DNA of 64,000 bases from Murinocardiopsis flavida. GTDB taxonomy: Bacteria; Actinomycetota; Actinomycetes; Streptosporangiales; Streptosporangiaceae. Below, in pieces: positions 51,258 through 59,260 of this stretch. Within the stretch, counting starts at the first letter, position 1. The number at the start of each line of letters is the position of its first letter. Location of the stretch: NCBI RefSeq assembly GCF_003014485.1, contig NZ_PYGA01000022.1, positions 1 to 64,000 on the forward strand, in the 5' to 3' direction. Under the pieces are notes generated by a model that ran no database searches, was not told the DNA's origin, and worked only from the letters and a program-made list of their open reading frames with translations. The position numbers and the translations under genes are program-made.

Positions 51258-51315
51258 CCAAAATAGCGTGCCGGGATCAGGTGGCAGCGAGGCAAATACC
51301 GGGCAAAGTGGCTTT

Positions 51316-52125
51316 ATGCACATTCCTGCACATGGGTCCCGCGGGCGCCGCGCCGCCCGCACCGCCGTCGTGGCGCTGTCCGCGCTCGCCGTCACCGGCG
51401 GCGGCACCGTGGCGCACGCCGCGGCGGTACCCGCCTCCCCCGCATACTCCGCCCCCTACACCAACGGCGCCGTCGACGCCCGCCCGGCCGCCAACGACCC
51501 CACCGGCGTCCCCGCGACCATCTCCAAGAAGGGACTGCTGAGCCAGGGCGACTCCGGGCCGAAGGTCAAGGCCCTCCAATCGCGCCTGCTGAAGCTCGGT
51601 TACTGGATCGACTCCGCCGACGGCGAGTTCGGCGGCAACACCAAGCAGGCCGTCTACGCGGTGCAGAAGGCCGCCGGCCTCGGCCGCGACGGCGTCGTCG
51701 GCCCCCAGACCCAGGCCGCCCTCGACAAGGGCGTCCGGCCCAAGGCGACCAGCACCAAGGGCCGCGTCATCGAGATCGACCTCAAGCGGCAGCTGCTGCT
51801 CGTCGTCGACAACGGCAAGGTCCGCCAGATCCTGAGCACGTCCACCGGGTCGGGCAAGCCCTACACCCAGGACGGCAAGAAGCACACCGCCACCACCCCC
51901 AAGGGCGACTACAAGGTGTTCCGCGGCGTCGACAAGTGGGACCCCGGGCCGCTGGGCAAGCTGTACCGGCCCAAGTACTTCAACGGCGGCATCGCGGTGC
52001 ACGGCTACGGCTCCGTGCCGCCGTACCCGGCGTCCCACGGCTGCGCGCGGGTGAGCCTCGCCGCGATGGACTGGCTGTGGAAGGACGGCAGGATGTCCTA
52101 CGGCACCATCGTCCGCGTGCGCTGA
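51316..52125 (+). CDS. L,D-transpeptidase (YkuD) with peptidoglycan-binding domain
   Basis: A 269-aa secreted cell-wall enzyme. The signal peptide occupies about residues 1-36 (RRAARTAVVALSALAVTGGG then VAHAAAVPA). A PG_binding_1 domain follows (QGDSGPKVKALQSRLLKLGY; DGVVGPQTQAALDKG). The YkuD domain begins around VIEIDLKRQLLLVVDNGKVR and has the catalytic motif HGYGSVPPYPASHGCARVS with nucleophile Cys and upstream His. It forms or remodels 3-3 crosslinks. The start is ATG 51316. The stop codon lies inside the first unit of a 32-bp tandem repeat. Confidence 0.92.
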   Translation: MHIPAHGSRGRRAARTAVVALSALAVTGGGTVAHAAAVPASPAYSAPYTNGAVDARPAANDPTGVPATISKKGLLSQGDSGPKVKALQSRLLKLGYWIDSADGEFGGNTKQAVYAVQKAAGLGRDGVVGPQTQAALDKGVRPKATSTKGRVIEIDLKRQLLLVVDNGKVRQILSTSTGSGKPYTQDGKKHTATTPKGDYKVFRGVDKWDPGPLGKLYRPKYFNGGIAVHGYGSVPPYPASHGCARVSLAAMDWLWKDGRMSYGTIVRVR

Positions 52126-52268
52126 GCAGCGCCCGCACCACGGCGCAGGCGCACTGAGCGGAGCCCGCCCTCTGGCGCGGGCGCGCTGAGCGGTGCCGGC
52201 GCCACGGTGCGCGTGCGCTGAACGGTGTCGGCGCCACGGTGCGAGCGCGCTGAGCGGCGCCGCCGCGG
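52119..52268 (+). repeat. 32-bp tandem repeat array overlapping the transpeptidase stop codon
   Basis: Four full 32-bp units (52119-52150, 52151-52182, 52183-52214, 52215-52246) and a 22-bp partial unit (52247-52268). Each begins GCGCTGA(G/A)CGG or close to it, and the best conserved pair (units 3 and 4) continues with GGCGCCACGGTGCG. Unit 1 contains the TGA of the L,D-transpeptidase gene. There are no spacers, so it is a degenerate minisatellite rather than CRISPR. Confidence 0.85.
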
Positions 52269-52380
52269 TTCGGCCATACGCCGGACGCCGTCCCGGGCGG
52301 TTGCCTAGGGAGGAGGCGGTGGGCGCGGCGCCGCCGACTAGGGCGACTTCCCGATAGCGCAGGCCAGGGCCTTACGGCGA

Positions 52381-52421
52381 CGGTTGCGGGTGGCGGAGAG
52401 ACACTCCGCCACCCGCAACCG
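52381..52421 (+). terminator. Perfect 18-bp stem-loop
   Basis: CGGTTGCGGGTGGCGGAG (52381-52398) pairs perfectly with its complement at 52404-52421 around the loop AGACA. It is about 255 nt past the transpeptidase stop and has no U-tract. It may act as a terminator or mRNA-stabilising hairpin, or be a recombination scar. Confidence 0.55.
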
Positions 52422-52429
52422 AGCCGGGA

Positions 52430-52597
52430 GTGCCCGTGACGTTCGACCAGGCCGCCGCGGCCAACGACCAGTACCAGTCCGACACCCGCAAGTGGGCGGC
52501 CGAGCAGCGCCGCCACACCGCATCGCGCGAGCCCCGCCGCCCCCCAAAGCGCCCGGACCCCCCGCGAATCCTCACCACGGTGCACATCCGCCGATGA
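52430..52597 (+). CDS. Possible 55-aa small protein
   Basis: A short frame starting at GTG 52430 (or 52436) behind GGGAG. It encodes VTFDQAAAANDQYQSDTRKW then AAEQRRHTASREPRRPPKRP, hydrophilic with a basic Pro-rich tail. Its TGA overlaps an ATG (52594) that opens a 35-codon frame ending just before the prepilin-hydrolase promoter region. No family is recognised, and it may be a decayed gene fragment. Confidence 0.35.
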   Translation: MPVTFDQAAAANDQYQSDTRKWAAEQRRHTASREPRRPPKRPDPPRILTTVHIRR

Positions 52598-52745
52598 CCA
52601 TCACGCTCATCCCAGCGCTCGCCGAAACAGCGGCGCTGGGCCCGAAGTCCCGACGAACTGGGCCCTGGTTGGGACTTCTGCGGGAAGGGAACGGAATGTA
52701 GGCTCGCCGCGTCCCCCAACAACAGAACACGCATATGGAGCCCTC

Positions 52746-53579
52746 GTGGCCCAGCGCTCATCCCCCAATGACCGCGGCGCCTCTCTTGTCGAGTACGCAG
52801 CGGTGGTCGTCCTTGTCGGTGCCATCTTCGCCGGCCTTTACAGTGCAATCTCCCCTTCCTTTATCAGCAGCTCGGTCGCCGGAGCGGTCGACTGCCTCAC
52901 CCTGTCCGAGGACTGCGGTACCGATCCGGACTCCGCCAAGGGCGCTCCCGAGTCCGCGTCGGACCCCGGTGAGCCCACCCCGAGCCGGGCCGACCGTGCC
53001 GCCCCGGACCCGTCGGCATCTCGGGACGCTGCGGGCGACCCGCCCGACCGTGCAGAACCCACGAAAGACGCCGAACCAACCAAGGACGGCGGCGGGGGTT
53101 CACCTGACGACGGTGCTCTCAATTTCACCTTCTTCGACTTCGGCTCCGGGCTGGCACCCGACCCCGAGACCAAGCCCGCTGACGTCAACAAGTGGTGGAA
53201 GGGCCTCAGCAAGGCCGAGCGCAAGGAGGTCATGCGCAAGGAGCCCGACGCCATCCGCAACCTCGACGGCGTTCCCGCCGCGGTCCGCGACAAGCTCAAC
53301 CGCGAGTTCCTCACAGAGGAAATCGACCGGATGCTGGAAGAGGAGGGTATGACCCGAGAGGAGGTCCGGAAGTTCGACCTCCAGGACGTCCGCCCCGAGG
53401 GCTGGACCGAATCCCGTGCCGACGGTGCGCCATCTCTGGAGCTGTGGGAGTTGGAGAAGCTGGAGCGGACCGTCACCGCGAAGGACTCCGACCACTACAT
53501 CCTCGGGCTGGACCCGAGCGAGGGGGAGGGCCGCGCGATCGTCTCGACCGGTAACCCCGACACCGCCGACAACGTCTAA
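52746..53579 (+). CDS. N-terminal part of a frameshifted protein: prepilin-like leader plus helical linker
   Basis: A 277-aa frame beginning with GTG 52746 behind GGAG. The start NDRGASLVEYAAVVVLVGAI is a Flp/TadE class III prepilin-like signal: Gly before the cleavage point, Glu five residues later, then a hydrophobic helix. A 90-residue Asp/Pro/Ala-rich spacer leads to a helical region (WWKGLSKAERKEVMRKEPDA; NREFLTEEIDRMLEEEGMTR). HYILGLDPSEGEGRAIVSTG then begins the alpha/beta hydrolase domain. TAA at 53577 interrupts this domain; the rest continues in another frame from 53582. Together the two frames span 52746-54178. Confidence 0.8.
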   Translation: MAQRSSPNDRGASLVEYAAVVVLVGAIFAGLYSAISPSFISSSVAGAVDCLTLSEDCGTDPDSAKGAPESASDPGEPTPSRADRAAPDPSASRDAAGDPPDRAEPTKDAEPTKDGGGGSPDDGALNFTFFDFGSGLAPDPETKPADVNKWWKGLSKAERKEVMRKEPDAIRNLDGVPAAVRDKLNREFLTEEIDRMLEEEGMTREEVRKFDLQDVRPEGWTESRADGAPSLELWELEKLERTVTAKDSDHYILGLDPSEGEGRAIVSTGNPDTADNV

Positions 53580-53581
53580 CA

Positions 53582-54178
53582 CTGGTACCCGGAACGGGAA
53601 TCAAGTGGACGGCGATCAACGGTCAGCTCGGCCGGGCCGAGAATGTCCACCAGTCCGCAGACCTGGCCGACAGCGAGTCCGACCACGCGGTGGTCTCCTG
53701 GATCGGATACGACAGTCCTGGGTGGACTGGGGCCGTCTCCGGTGGACACGCGGACGACGGCAAGGACGACCTCCAGGACTTCCAGGCTGGACTGCGCACC
53801 ACACATAGGGGCGCCCCGTCGAACAACACGCTCATCGGGCACAGCTACGGCTCGACGGTGGTCGGTGCCGCAGCGCGCAACGACTCCGGGGCCTACGCCG
53901 ATAACCTCGTGCTCGTGGGAAGTCCCGGAGTCGGGAGTGAACTCACCGATCTGAAGTTCGACGGTGGCATGAAGGACATCCACGTCGTCATGTCGGAGAA
54001 CGACTGGGTTCGCGACAGCGAGTCGTACCAGACGCACTACTTCGACAAGCAGGAGGACCCGCGGGCGACTCACGTCCAGACCGACCCGGAGACCGAGCAC
54101 GACGGGTACTTCAATGACTCCGAGACCCCCGAGATGGAACATATCGGCAAGGTCGTTGCCGGTACGAGGCGCGACTAA
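53582..54178 (+). pseudogene. C-terminal alpha/beta hydrolase (DUF1023/Abhydrolase_8) fragment after a frameshift
   Basis: The 198-codon continuation of the preceding frame, displaced by +1 (or -2) nt at 53577-53581. It opens LVPGTGIKWTAINGQLGRAE, the typical DUF1023 entry motif, then DHAVVSWIGYDSPGW, the nucleophile elbow NNTLIGHSYGSTVVGAAARN and NLVLVGSPGVGSELTDL. All expected hydrolase blocks are present after the shift, so a single recent lesion, sequencing error or recoding event separates the two parts. If translated alone it could start at GTG 53690, which would omit the first strand. Confidence 0.8.
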
Positions 54179-54192
54179 GGAAGGAGGGCGGT

Positions 54193-54660
54193 ATGCGCCG
54201 GGTGAAATGGTTCGTTTGGGCTGCGGCGATAATGCTGCTGGCCGGTTGCGGAGGTCCCGATGATGTGCCGGAGAGTCCTCTCGATGAGGGGCAGGCGGAG
54301 CGGCGCGTCGATACGCACATCGATGACACGGTTACGGTCCTGCCCGACTCGCTGGAGCTGGAGTTGGTGGGTCCAGCGGTGAAAGCTTCGTGCGACCACG
54401 AGACCTTCCTCTCCGTGTCCAAGAAATACTGGCTGCGTGACATACCGCCCGGCGAGAACGAACAGCACGTCGAGGCGCTGGTCGAGTATTGGAAGGACCA
54501 CGGCTACACGGTGCATAGCGACCAGCGCCCCGACAACCTGTTCGTGTCGGTGGAGCACAAGAAGGACAAGTTCAGCATGTCGGTGCGCTCCAGCATCCAG
54601 AAGGAACTCTCCATCGGCGCGAGTTCGCCGTGCATCCATCCCGATGGCGCCGACCGTTAG
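54193..54660 (+). CDS. Putative lipoprotein downstream of the hydrolase
   Basis: A 155-aa secreted lipoprotein. The signal ends in the lipobox LLAGC (Cys near residue 19), preceded by RRVKWFVWAAAIM. The mature part is acidic to mixed: DDVPESPLDEGQAERRVDTH; LVEYWKDHGYTVHSDQRPDN; LFVSVEHKKDKFSMSVRSS. Two later Cys residues could pair. It lies 14 nt after the hydrolase stop with AAGGAGGG upstream, so it is co-transcribed. The pairing suggests an immunity or chaperone partner of the exported hydrolase, which is inference only. Confidence 0.8.
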   Translation: MRRVKWFVWAAAIMLLAGCGGPDDVPESPLDEGQAERRVDTHIDDTVTVLPDSLELELVGPAVKASCDHETFLSVSKKYWLRDIPPGENEQHVEALVEYWKDHGYTVHSDQRPDNLFVSVEHKKDKFSMSVRSSIQKELSIGASSPCIHPDGADR

Positions 54661-54706
54661 AGACGCAAGGGGATGCGCGGACCTGCACCGGGTTGGCGCG
54701 GGGGCG

Positions 54707-55969
54707 TCACCGCAGTTGGCGGTGGCCCCAGAGGACGGAGAGCGGCATCGAGTAGATCCCGTCGCCGCGCGACGCGGCCTCGGTGCCGAGGTGCAGCAGG
54801 ATCCCGGCGTGCAGGCGCTCGCCCAGCCGCTCGCGCAGCCACCGGAGTCCTTTCAGGGCACGCGGGCCCGGCGAGCTCGACGCCTTCAGCTCAATGGCGA
54901 CGATCTTGCCCGCGGGACCCTCCAGGACGAAGTCGACCTCGTTCTGGTCGGTACTGCGCAGATGGAAGGCGCTGGTGCGCGTCTCGCTGTACGACCGGGC
55001 CTTGAGCAGTTCGGTCGCAACGAAGGTCTCCATCAGCGGCCCAAGCGCGGGATGCCCTGGCTCGGCCAGCTCGGATGCTCCGACGCCGAGGAGGTGCGCC
55101 GCCAACCCCGAGTCGGTCGGGTAGAGCTTCGGGGTCTTGAGCAGCCGCGCCGTCAGGTTGGTCGACCACGCGGGCAGGCTCGTCGTCAGGTAGACCATGT
55201 CCAGGTAGGACAGGTAGTTCTTGGTGGTCTCCCTGGCGAGTTCGACGCTCTGGGCGAGGTCGGACAGGACGGCGATGCTGCCGGCGCGGGCGGCGACGAG
55301 CCCGAGGAGGCGCGCCGCCGCGTCTCCGTGAGTGATGCTCGCGAAGTTCGAGATGTCGCGGTTGATCACCGTTTGGAGATAGCCGTCGAACCACGCGTGG
55401 CGCGCTACACCCGGGGGGATCGAGACGGCCTCCGGGTAGCCGCCCGCGACGACGCACTCCAGGTACTGCTCTCGCGTCCAGGTCGAATTGTCGAGGAGCG
55501 CCGAGGGCGATGCGAAGGCACGGGTCAGGAAGTCCTCGCTCGCACCGGTGCGCTCGCGCATGCTCAGCGGCCAGAGGTCGACGAAGGCCATTCGCCCCGC
55601 CAGGGATTCCGACAGGGTCGGGATGGTCAGGAAGCGGCTCGATCCGGAGAGGACGAATCGGCCCGGCCGGGGGTCGGCGTCGACGGCGACCTTGATGGCG
55701 CGGATCAGGTCGTCGCCGCCGAGCTGGACCTCGTCGATGATCCTGGGCGAGTCGCCGTATTCGGCGAATGCCGCGGGATCGTCGCGGCTCGCGCGGAGCG
55801 TGTCCGCGTTGTCGAGGGTGCGGTAGCTCCCCCCGCCGCCGTCGGCCAGGTAGCCCTTCATCAGGGTGGTCTTGCCGGCCTGCCGGGGGCCGCCGACCAT
55901 GACGATCCGCAAGTGATCGGCCAATTGTGAGAGTCGGCCGGCGGCCACGCGCGCAACCAGGTCGGACAT
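54707..55969 (-). CDS. AAA_14/DUF4143 ATP-binding protein
   Basis: A 420-aa protein. The N-terminal AAA_14 ATPase has Walker A IVMVGGPRQAGKTTLMKGYL, Walker B-like SPRIIDEVQLGGDDLIRAIK and sensor FVLSGSSRFLTIPTLSESLA then GRMAFVDLWPLSMRE. The C-terminal DUF4143 domain ends with a nuclease-like fold: TDQNEVDFVLEGPAGKIVAI followed by ELKASSSPG, an E/D...D...ExK pattern. The cellular role of this widespread family is unknown; it is patchily distributed and often mobile. Three 24-bp dyad repeats lie just upstream of its start (ATG 55969). Confidence 0.88.
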   Translation of the reverse strand: MSDLVARVAAGRLSQLADHLRIVMVGGPRQAGKTTLMKGYLADGGGGSYRTLDNADTLRASRDDPAAFAEYGDSPRIIDEVQLGGDDLIRAIKVAVDADPRPGRFVLSGSSRFLTIPTLSESLAGRMAFVDLWPLSMRERTGASEDFLTRAFASPSALLDNSTWTREQYLECVVAGGYPEAVSIPPGVARHAWFDGYLQTVINRDISNFASITHGDAAARLLGLVAARAGSIAVLSDLAQSVELARETTKNYLSYLDMVYLTTSLPAWSTNLTARLLKTPKLYPTDSGLAAHLLGVGASELAEPGHPALGPLMETFVATELLKARSYSETRTSAFHLRSTDQNEVDFVLEGPAGKIVAIELKASSSPGPRALKGLRWLRERLGERLHAGILLHLGTEAASRGDGIYSMPLSVLWGHRQLR

Positions 55970-56012
55970 GATGACTCCGTGTCGTCGGGGTTCCGCTTCG
56001 ATACTAGTCGAT

Positions 56013-56083
56013 TATTTGACAGGTGATCTGACAAATATTTGGCAGGTGACTTGGCAAATTATCGGCGGGTGAGTTGGCAGATT
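56013..56083. repeat. Three tandem 23/24-bp dyad repeats, probable operator array
   Basis: Units at 56013-56035, 56036-56059 and 56060-56083 follow the pattern TAT(T/C)(T/G)G(A/G)C(A/G)G-GTGA-(T/C/G)(C/T)TG(A/G)CA(A/G)A. Each unit is itself an imperfect palindrome (TTTGACAG facing CTGACAAA in unit 1). They are AT-rich against the background and lie between the DUF4143 ATPase gene (-) and the LAL regulator gene (+). Confidence 0.75.
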
Positions 56084-56181
56084 TACGACGTCCCAGGTGG
56101 CGGGTGGTGGGCGGCGTGGGTTGTGGGGGAGGGCGGTTGCCGGGGCGGGGTGGGCGCGCGGCGGGTGGGATGCTGGGCGGC

Positions 56182-59139
56182 ATGGGTGATCGCGACAGCA
56201 GTCCCGTGTTCGCCGGGCGGCGGCGGGAACTCGCCGCTCTGCTCGATAGTGGCCACCAGGCGCGCAACGACGGCGCGACGGCCGTCCTGCTCGCCGGTGA
56301 GGCGGGGGTCGGCAAGTCCCGGCTGCTGCGCGAGTACGCGGCGCGCAGCCCCATGGCGCGGGTTGTTACGGGCGGCTGCCTGGAGATGGGCGGCGACGGC
56401 GTGCCCTTCGCGCCGTTCATCACGGTGCTGCGCAGGCTCGTGCGCGACGTCCCCGCCGCCGAGCTCGGCGCGGTGCGGCGCAACGAGCTGCCCCGCCTGC
56501 TGCCGGAGCTCGGCCCGCTGCCAGAGCAGCCGGACGAGGGCCGCGCCCGGCTGTTCGAGGAGATCCTCACCCTCCTCGAAGCCGCCGCGGACAAGGGCGG
56601 CCTCGCGGTGATCCTGGAGGACCTGCACTGGGCCGACCCCTCCACCCGGGCCCTCCTCGTGTTCCTGCTGCACAACCTGCACGAGCCGGGCGTCCAGCTT
56701 CTCGGCGGCCTGCGCACCGACGACCTGCACCGCACGCACCCCATGCGCGCGCTGCTGCCGGAGCTGGTGCGCCTGCCGTCCGTCACCCGGATCGACCTCG
56801 CCGCGCTGAACCCGGCCGAGGTGGCCGAGCAGGCCGCCGGTATCCGCGGCACCGCCTTGGACCCGCAGGCGCTGGCGCGCGTCTACGAGCGCACCGGCGG
56901 CAACCCGCTGTTCGTCGAGTCCCTGCTGGAGTTCACCGGCCCCGATACTACCGGGTTCGACCGCGCGCCGGTGCCCGACATCCCCAGGGAGATGCTGCTG
57001 GGGCGGCTGCGCGGGCTCGACTCCGCCGCGCGGCGGACGGTGCGCCTCGCCGCTGTCGGCGGGGAGTACACCGCCGACGCGCTGCTCGCCGCGGCCTCCG
57101 AACTCGACGAGGACGCGCTCGACACGGCGCTGCGCGCCGCCGTCGACGCCAACCTGCTGCGGCCGCAGGGCGAAGGCTACGCGTTCCGGCACGCGCTGCT
57201 CGCCGAGGCGATCCACGAGGATCTGCTGCCCGGCGAGCGCATCCGCCTGCACCGCCGCTACGCCGACGCGCTCCAGGCCGGTGTCCCCGGGCTGCCCGCC
57301 GCCGAATCCGCCGCGCAGTACGCCCACCACGCCTACGCCGGGCGCGACGCGCCCCGTGCGCTCGCCGCGGCGTGGATCGCAGCCGACGCCGCCGCCGGGG
57401 CGCTCGCCTACCCGGAGTGGCTGCGGATGCTGGAGCGCGTCCTCGAACTCTGGGAGGAGGTCGAAGACCCCGTTGCGCACCTCCTCCCCACGAAAGGGCG
57501 CACGCCCCTGACCGACCGGGTGGACGTGCTGTACACGGCGTCGATCGCCGCCGTCGAGGCCGGGGTCCCGCGGCGGGGCGCCGCGTTCGCGGACGCCGCG
57601 CTGGAGGAGCTGGGCTGGGCGGGCGACCCGCGGCCCGAGGACACCGCCGACGCCGTCCGCGTCGCCCTGCTGCTGATGGCGCGGGGCGACGCCTACCGGG
57701 AGAGCGCGCACGGCAGTTCACTGGCCGACCTGCGCGCGGCCCAGCGCCTGCTGCCGGCCGACCACCCGGAGCGCCCCCGGCTGCTCGGCACGCTCGCGGC
57801 CGGGCTGATGATGCACGACCAGAAGGCGGAGTCGCTGGCCGTGGGGGAGGAGGCGCTGGCGGCCGCCCGGGGCGCCCGCCAGCGCCGCAGCGAGGCCGAC
57901 GCCCTGATCACCATCGGCACCGTCGTCGGCGCCCGCCATGACCCGGAGGCCGGCCTGCGCACATTGGACGAAGGGCTCGGCATCGCCCGCGCCATCGGGG
58001 CGGCGCGCGAGGAGCTGCGCGCCATCATCAACAAGGGGTCGGTGCTGCTTGCGGCGGGGCGGGTCGACGTGGCCATCGAGGTGACCCGCCGCGGCCTCGA
58101 CCGCGCCCGGGAGCTGGGGCTGCTGCGCACCCGGGGCGCCGGTGTGGTCAACGCGGTCGGCTGCGGCCTGCTCGTCAAGGGCGACCTCAGCGGCGCGCGG
58201 TCGCTGCTGCTCAACACCCCCGGCTCGGACAACCCCATGTGGCGGGGGCGCCGCCTGGTGCTGTGCGCCGAGATCGAGTTCTACCAGGGCGCGCTGACGC
58301 GGCTGCGGGAGACCGTCCGCGAGTTCCACACCGTGCTGCCGCCGGACTCCTCGGCGGCGACCGAGGTCGCGGCGATGCGCGCCTTCGAGATGCGCCTCGC
58401 CACGGCGGAGGACCGGCTCGCCGACGCCGCCGCGATCGCGCTGGACGCCCTCGGCCCCCGCTGGACGGCGTTCGGCGGCGCCGAACGCGACATGCTCATC
58501 GGCGCCGCGGAGGTGTGCGCGCGGCTGCGCCGTCCCGGCCCCGGTCCGCAGGGCGATGCGCGGGCGCGGCTCCTCGCCGAGGTCGAGGCGGCGACCCGCG
58601 GTGCACTGGACCGCCACGATCCGCTGCCGGGGTCGGTCGGCGAGCTCCAGCACCACCAGGTGTGCGGGCTGGTCAGCGAGAACCCGGCCGAAGCGGTCGA
58701 ACACCTGCGGCGCGCCGAGGAACTGGGCCGCCGGCTGGGCGCCCGCGTGGAGCTGGCGGCGACGCTGACCGCCCTCGTGCGGATGACGGCCGGCACCGGT
58801 GACGCCGCGCCGCGCCGCCTGCGGGAGGCCGCCGCGCTGGCGCTCGACACCGGGGCGAACCTGCTCCGCAGGGAGATCGCCGACCTCGCGGCGGCGGCCG
58901 GGATCGCCCTGGAGCAGCCGGGTCCCGCACCGGCGGCCCGCGCCCCCGGCGGGATCACCGCGCGGGAGAGCGAGGTGCTGCGCCTGGTCGCCAAGGGCAG
59001 CACGAACCGGGAGATCGCGGAGGAGCTGCGGATCTCCGCCAAGACGGTCAGCGTCCACGTGTCGAACCTGCTGGCGAAACTGGGCGTCACCAACCGCAAC
59101 GCGGCCGCCGTCCGCGCCCGCGAACTCGACCTCGACTGA
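56182..59139 (+). CDS. Large LuxR-type (LAL) transcriptional regulator with AAA ATPase
   Basis: A 985-aa LAL regulator. The N-terminus has [20 protein letters not shown], Walker [21 protein letters not shown] and Walker [22 protein letters not shown] long TPR-like helical middle follows (about residues 400-880). The C-terminal LuxR HTH is [20 protein letters not shown] then [20 protein letters not shown]. It would be ATP- and ligand-controlled. The start is taken at ATG 56182 ([11 protein letters not shown]); ATG 56170 is possible and neither has a strong Shine-Dalgarno. A paralogue lies at the window end. Confidence 0.9.
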   Translation: MGDRDSSPVFAGRRRELAALLDSGHQARNDGATAVLLAGEAGVGKSRLLREYAARSPMARVVTGGCLEMGGDGVPFAPFITVLRRLVRDVPAAELGAVRRNELPRLLPELGPLPEQPDEGRARLFEEILTLLEAAADKGGLAVILEDLHWADPSTRALLVFLLHNLHEPGVQLLGGLRTDDLHRTHPMRALLPELVRLPSVTRIDLAALNPAEVAEQAAGIRGTALDPQALARVYERTGGNPLFVESLLEFTGPDTTGFDRAPVPDIPREMLLGRLRGLDSAARRTVRLAAVGGEYTADALLAAASELDEDALDTALRAAVDANLLRPQGEGYAFRHALLAEAIHEDLLPGERIRLHRRYADALQAGVPGLPAAESAAQYAHHAYAGRDAPRALAAAWIAADAAAGALAYPEWLRMLERVLELWEEVEDPVAHLLPTKGRTPLTDRVDVLYTASIAAVEAGVPRRGAAFADAALEELGWAGDPRPEDTADAVRVALLLMARGDAYRESAHGSSLADLRAAQRLLPADHPERPRLLGTLAAGLMMHDQKAESLAVGEEALAAARGARQRRSEADALITIGTVVGARHDPEAGLRTLDEGLGIARAIGAAREELRAIINKGSVLLAAGRVDVAIEVTRRGLDRARELGLLRTRGAGVVNAVGCGLLVKGDLSGARSLLLNTPGSDNPMWRGRRLVLCAEIEFYQGALTRLRETVREFHTVLPPDSSAATEVAAMRAFEMRLATAEDRLADAAAIALDALGPRWTAFGGAERDMLIGAAEVCARLRRPGPGPQGDARARLLAEVEAATRGALDRHDPLPGSVGELQHHQVCGLVSENPAEAVEHLRRAEELGRRLGARVELAATLTALVRMTAGTGDAAPRRLREAAALALDTGANLLRREIADLAAAAGIALEQPGPAPAARAPGGITARESEVLRLVAKGSTNREIAEELRISAKTVSVHVSNLLAKLGVTNRNAAAVRARELDLD

Positions 59140-59217
59140 CGGGCTCCCCCGGGGACCGCCACGGGCACGGCGCCGTTCCGGGCACGTCCCACCGCGGGGC
59201 CCGCCCGGTCAGCAGGC

Positions 59218-59260
59218 CAGAGTGTCGGCAGGCCAGAGCGCAGATCAGAGTGTCGGCAGG
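59218..59260. repeat. Short duplication of the glnA-like 3' end
   Basis: CAGAGTGTCGGCAGG occurs at 59218-59232 and 59246-59260, 28 bp apart. The second copy covers the last codons and stop of the glutamine-synthetase-like gene. This looks like a small slip duplication and has no clear function. Confidence 0.6.

Larger units (their letters stand above)
52126..52745. other. Long intergenic stretch rich in repeats and hairpins
   Basis: This 620-nt gap holds the end of the 32-bp tandem array, an 18-bp perfect hairpin (52381-52421), a possible 55-aa ORF (52430-52597), and two further inverted repeats: CCCAGCGC (52611-52618) with GCGCTGGG (52633-52640), and GAAGTCCC (52644-52651) with GGGACTTC (52671-52678). 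It marks the left edge of the accessory island. Confidence 0.6.

Noticed and set aside
51149-51315. c-di-AMP (ydaO-type) riboswitch before the L,D-transpeptidase
   Set aside because: Cell-wall genes in actinomycetes often carry one, but the leader is short and shows only a duplicated 23-24 bp element, not the conserved riboswitch core.
52119-52268. CRISPR array
   Set aside because: The 32-bp units are directly adjacent with no spacers and diverge from each other, and no cas genes are nearby.
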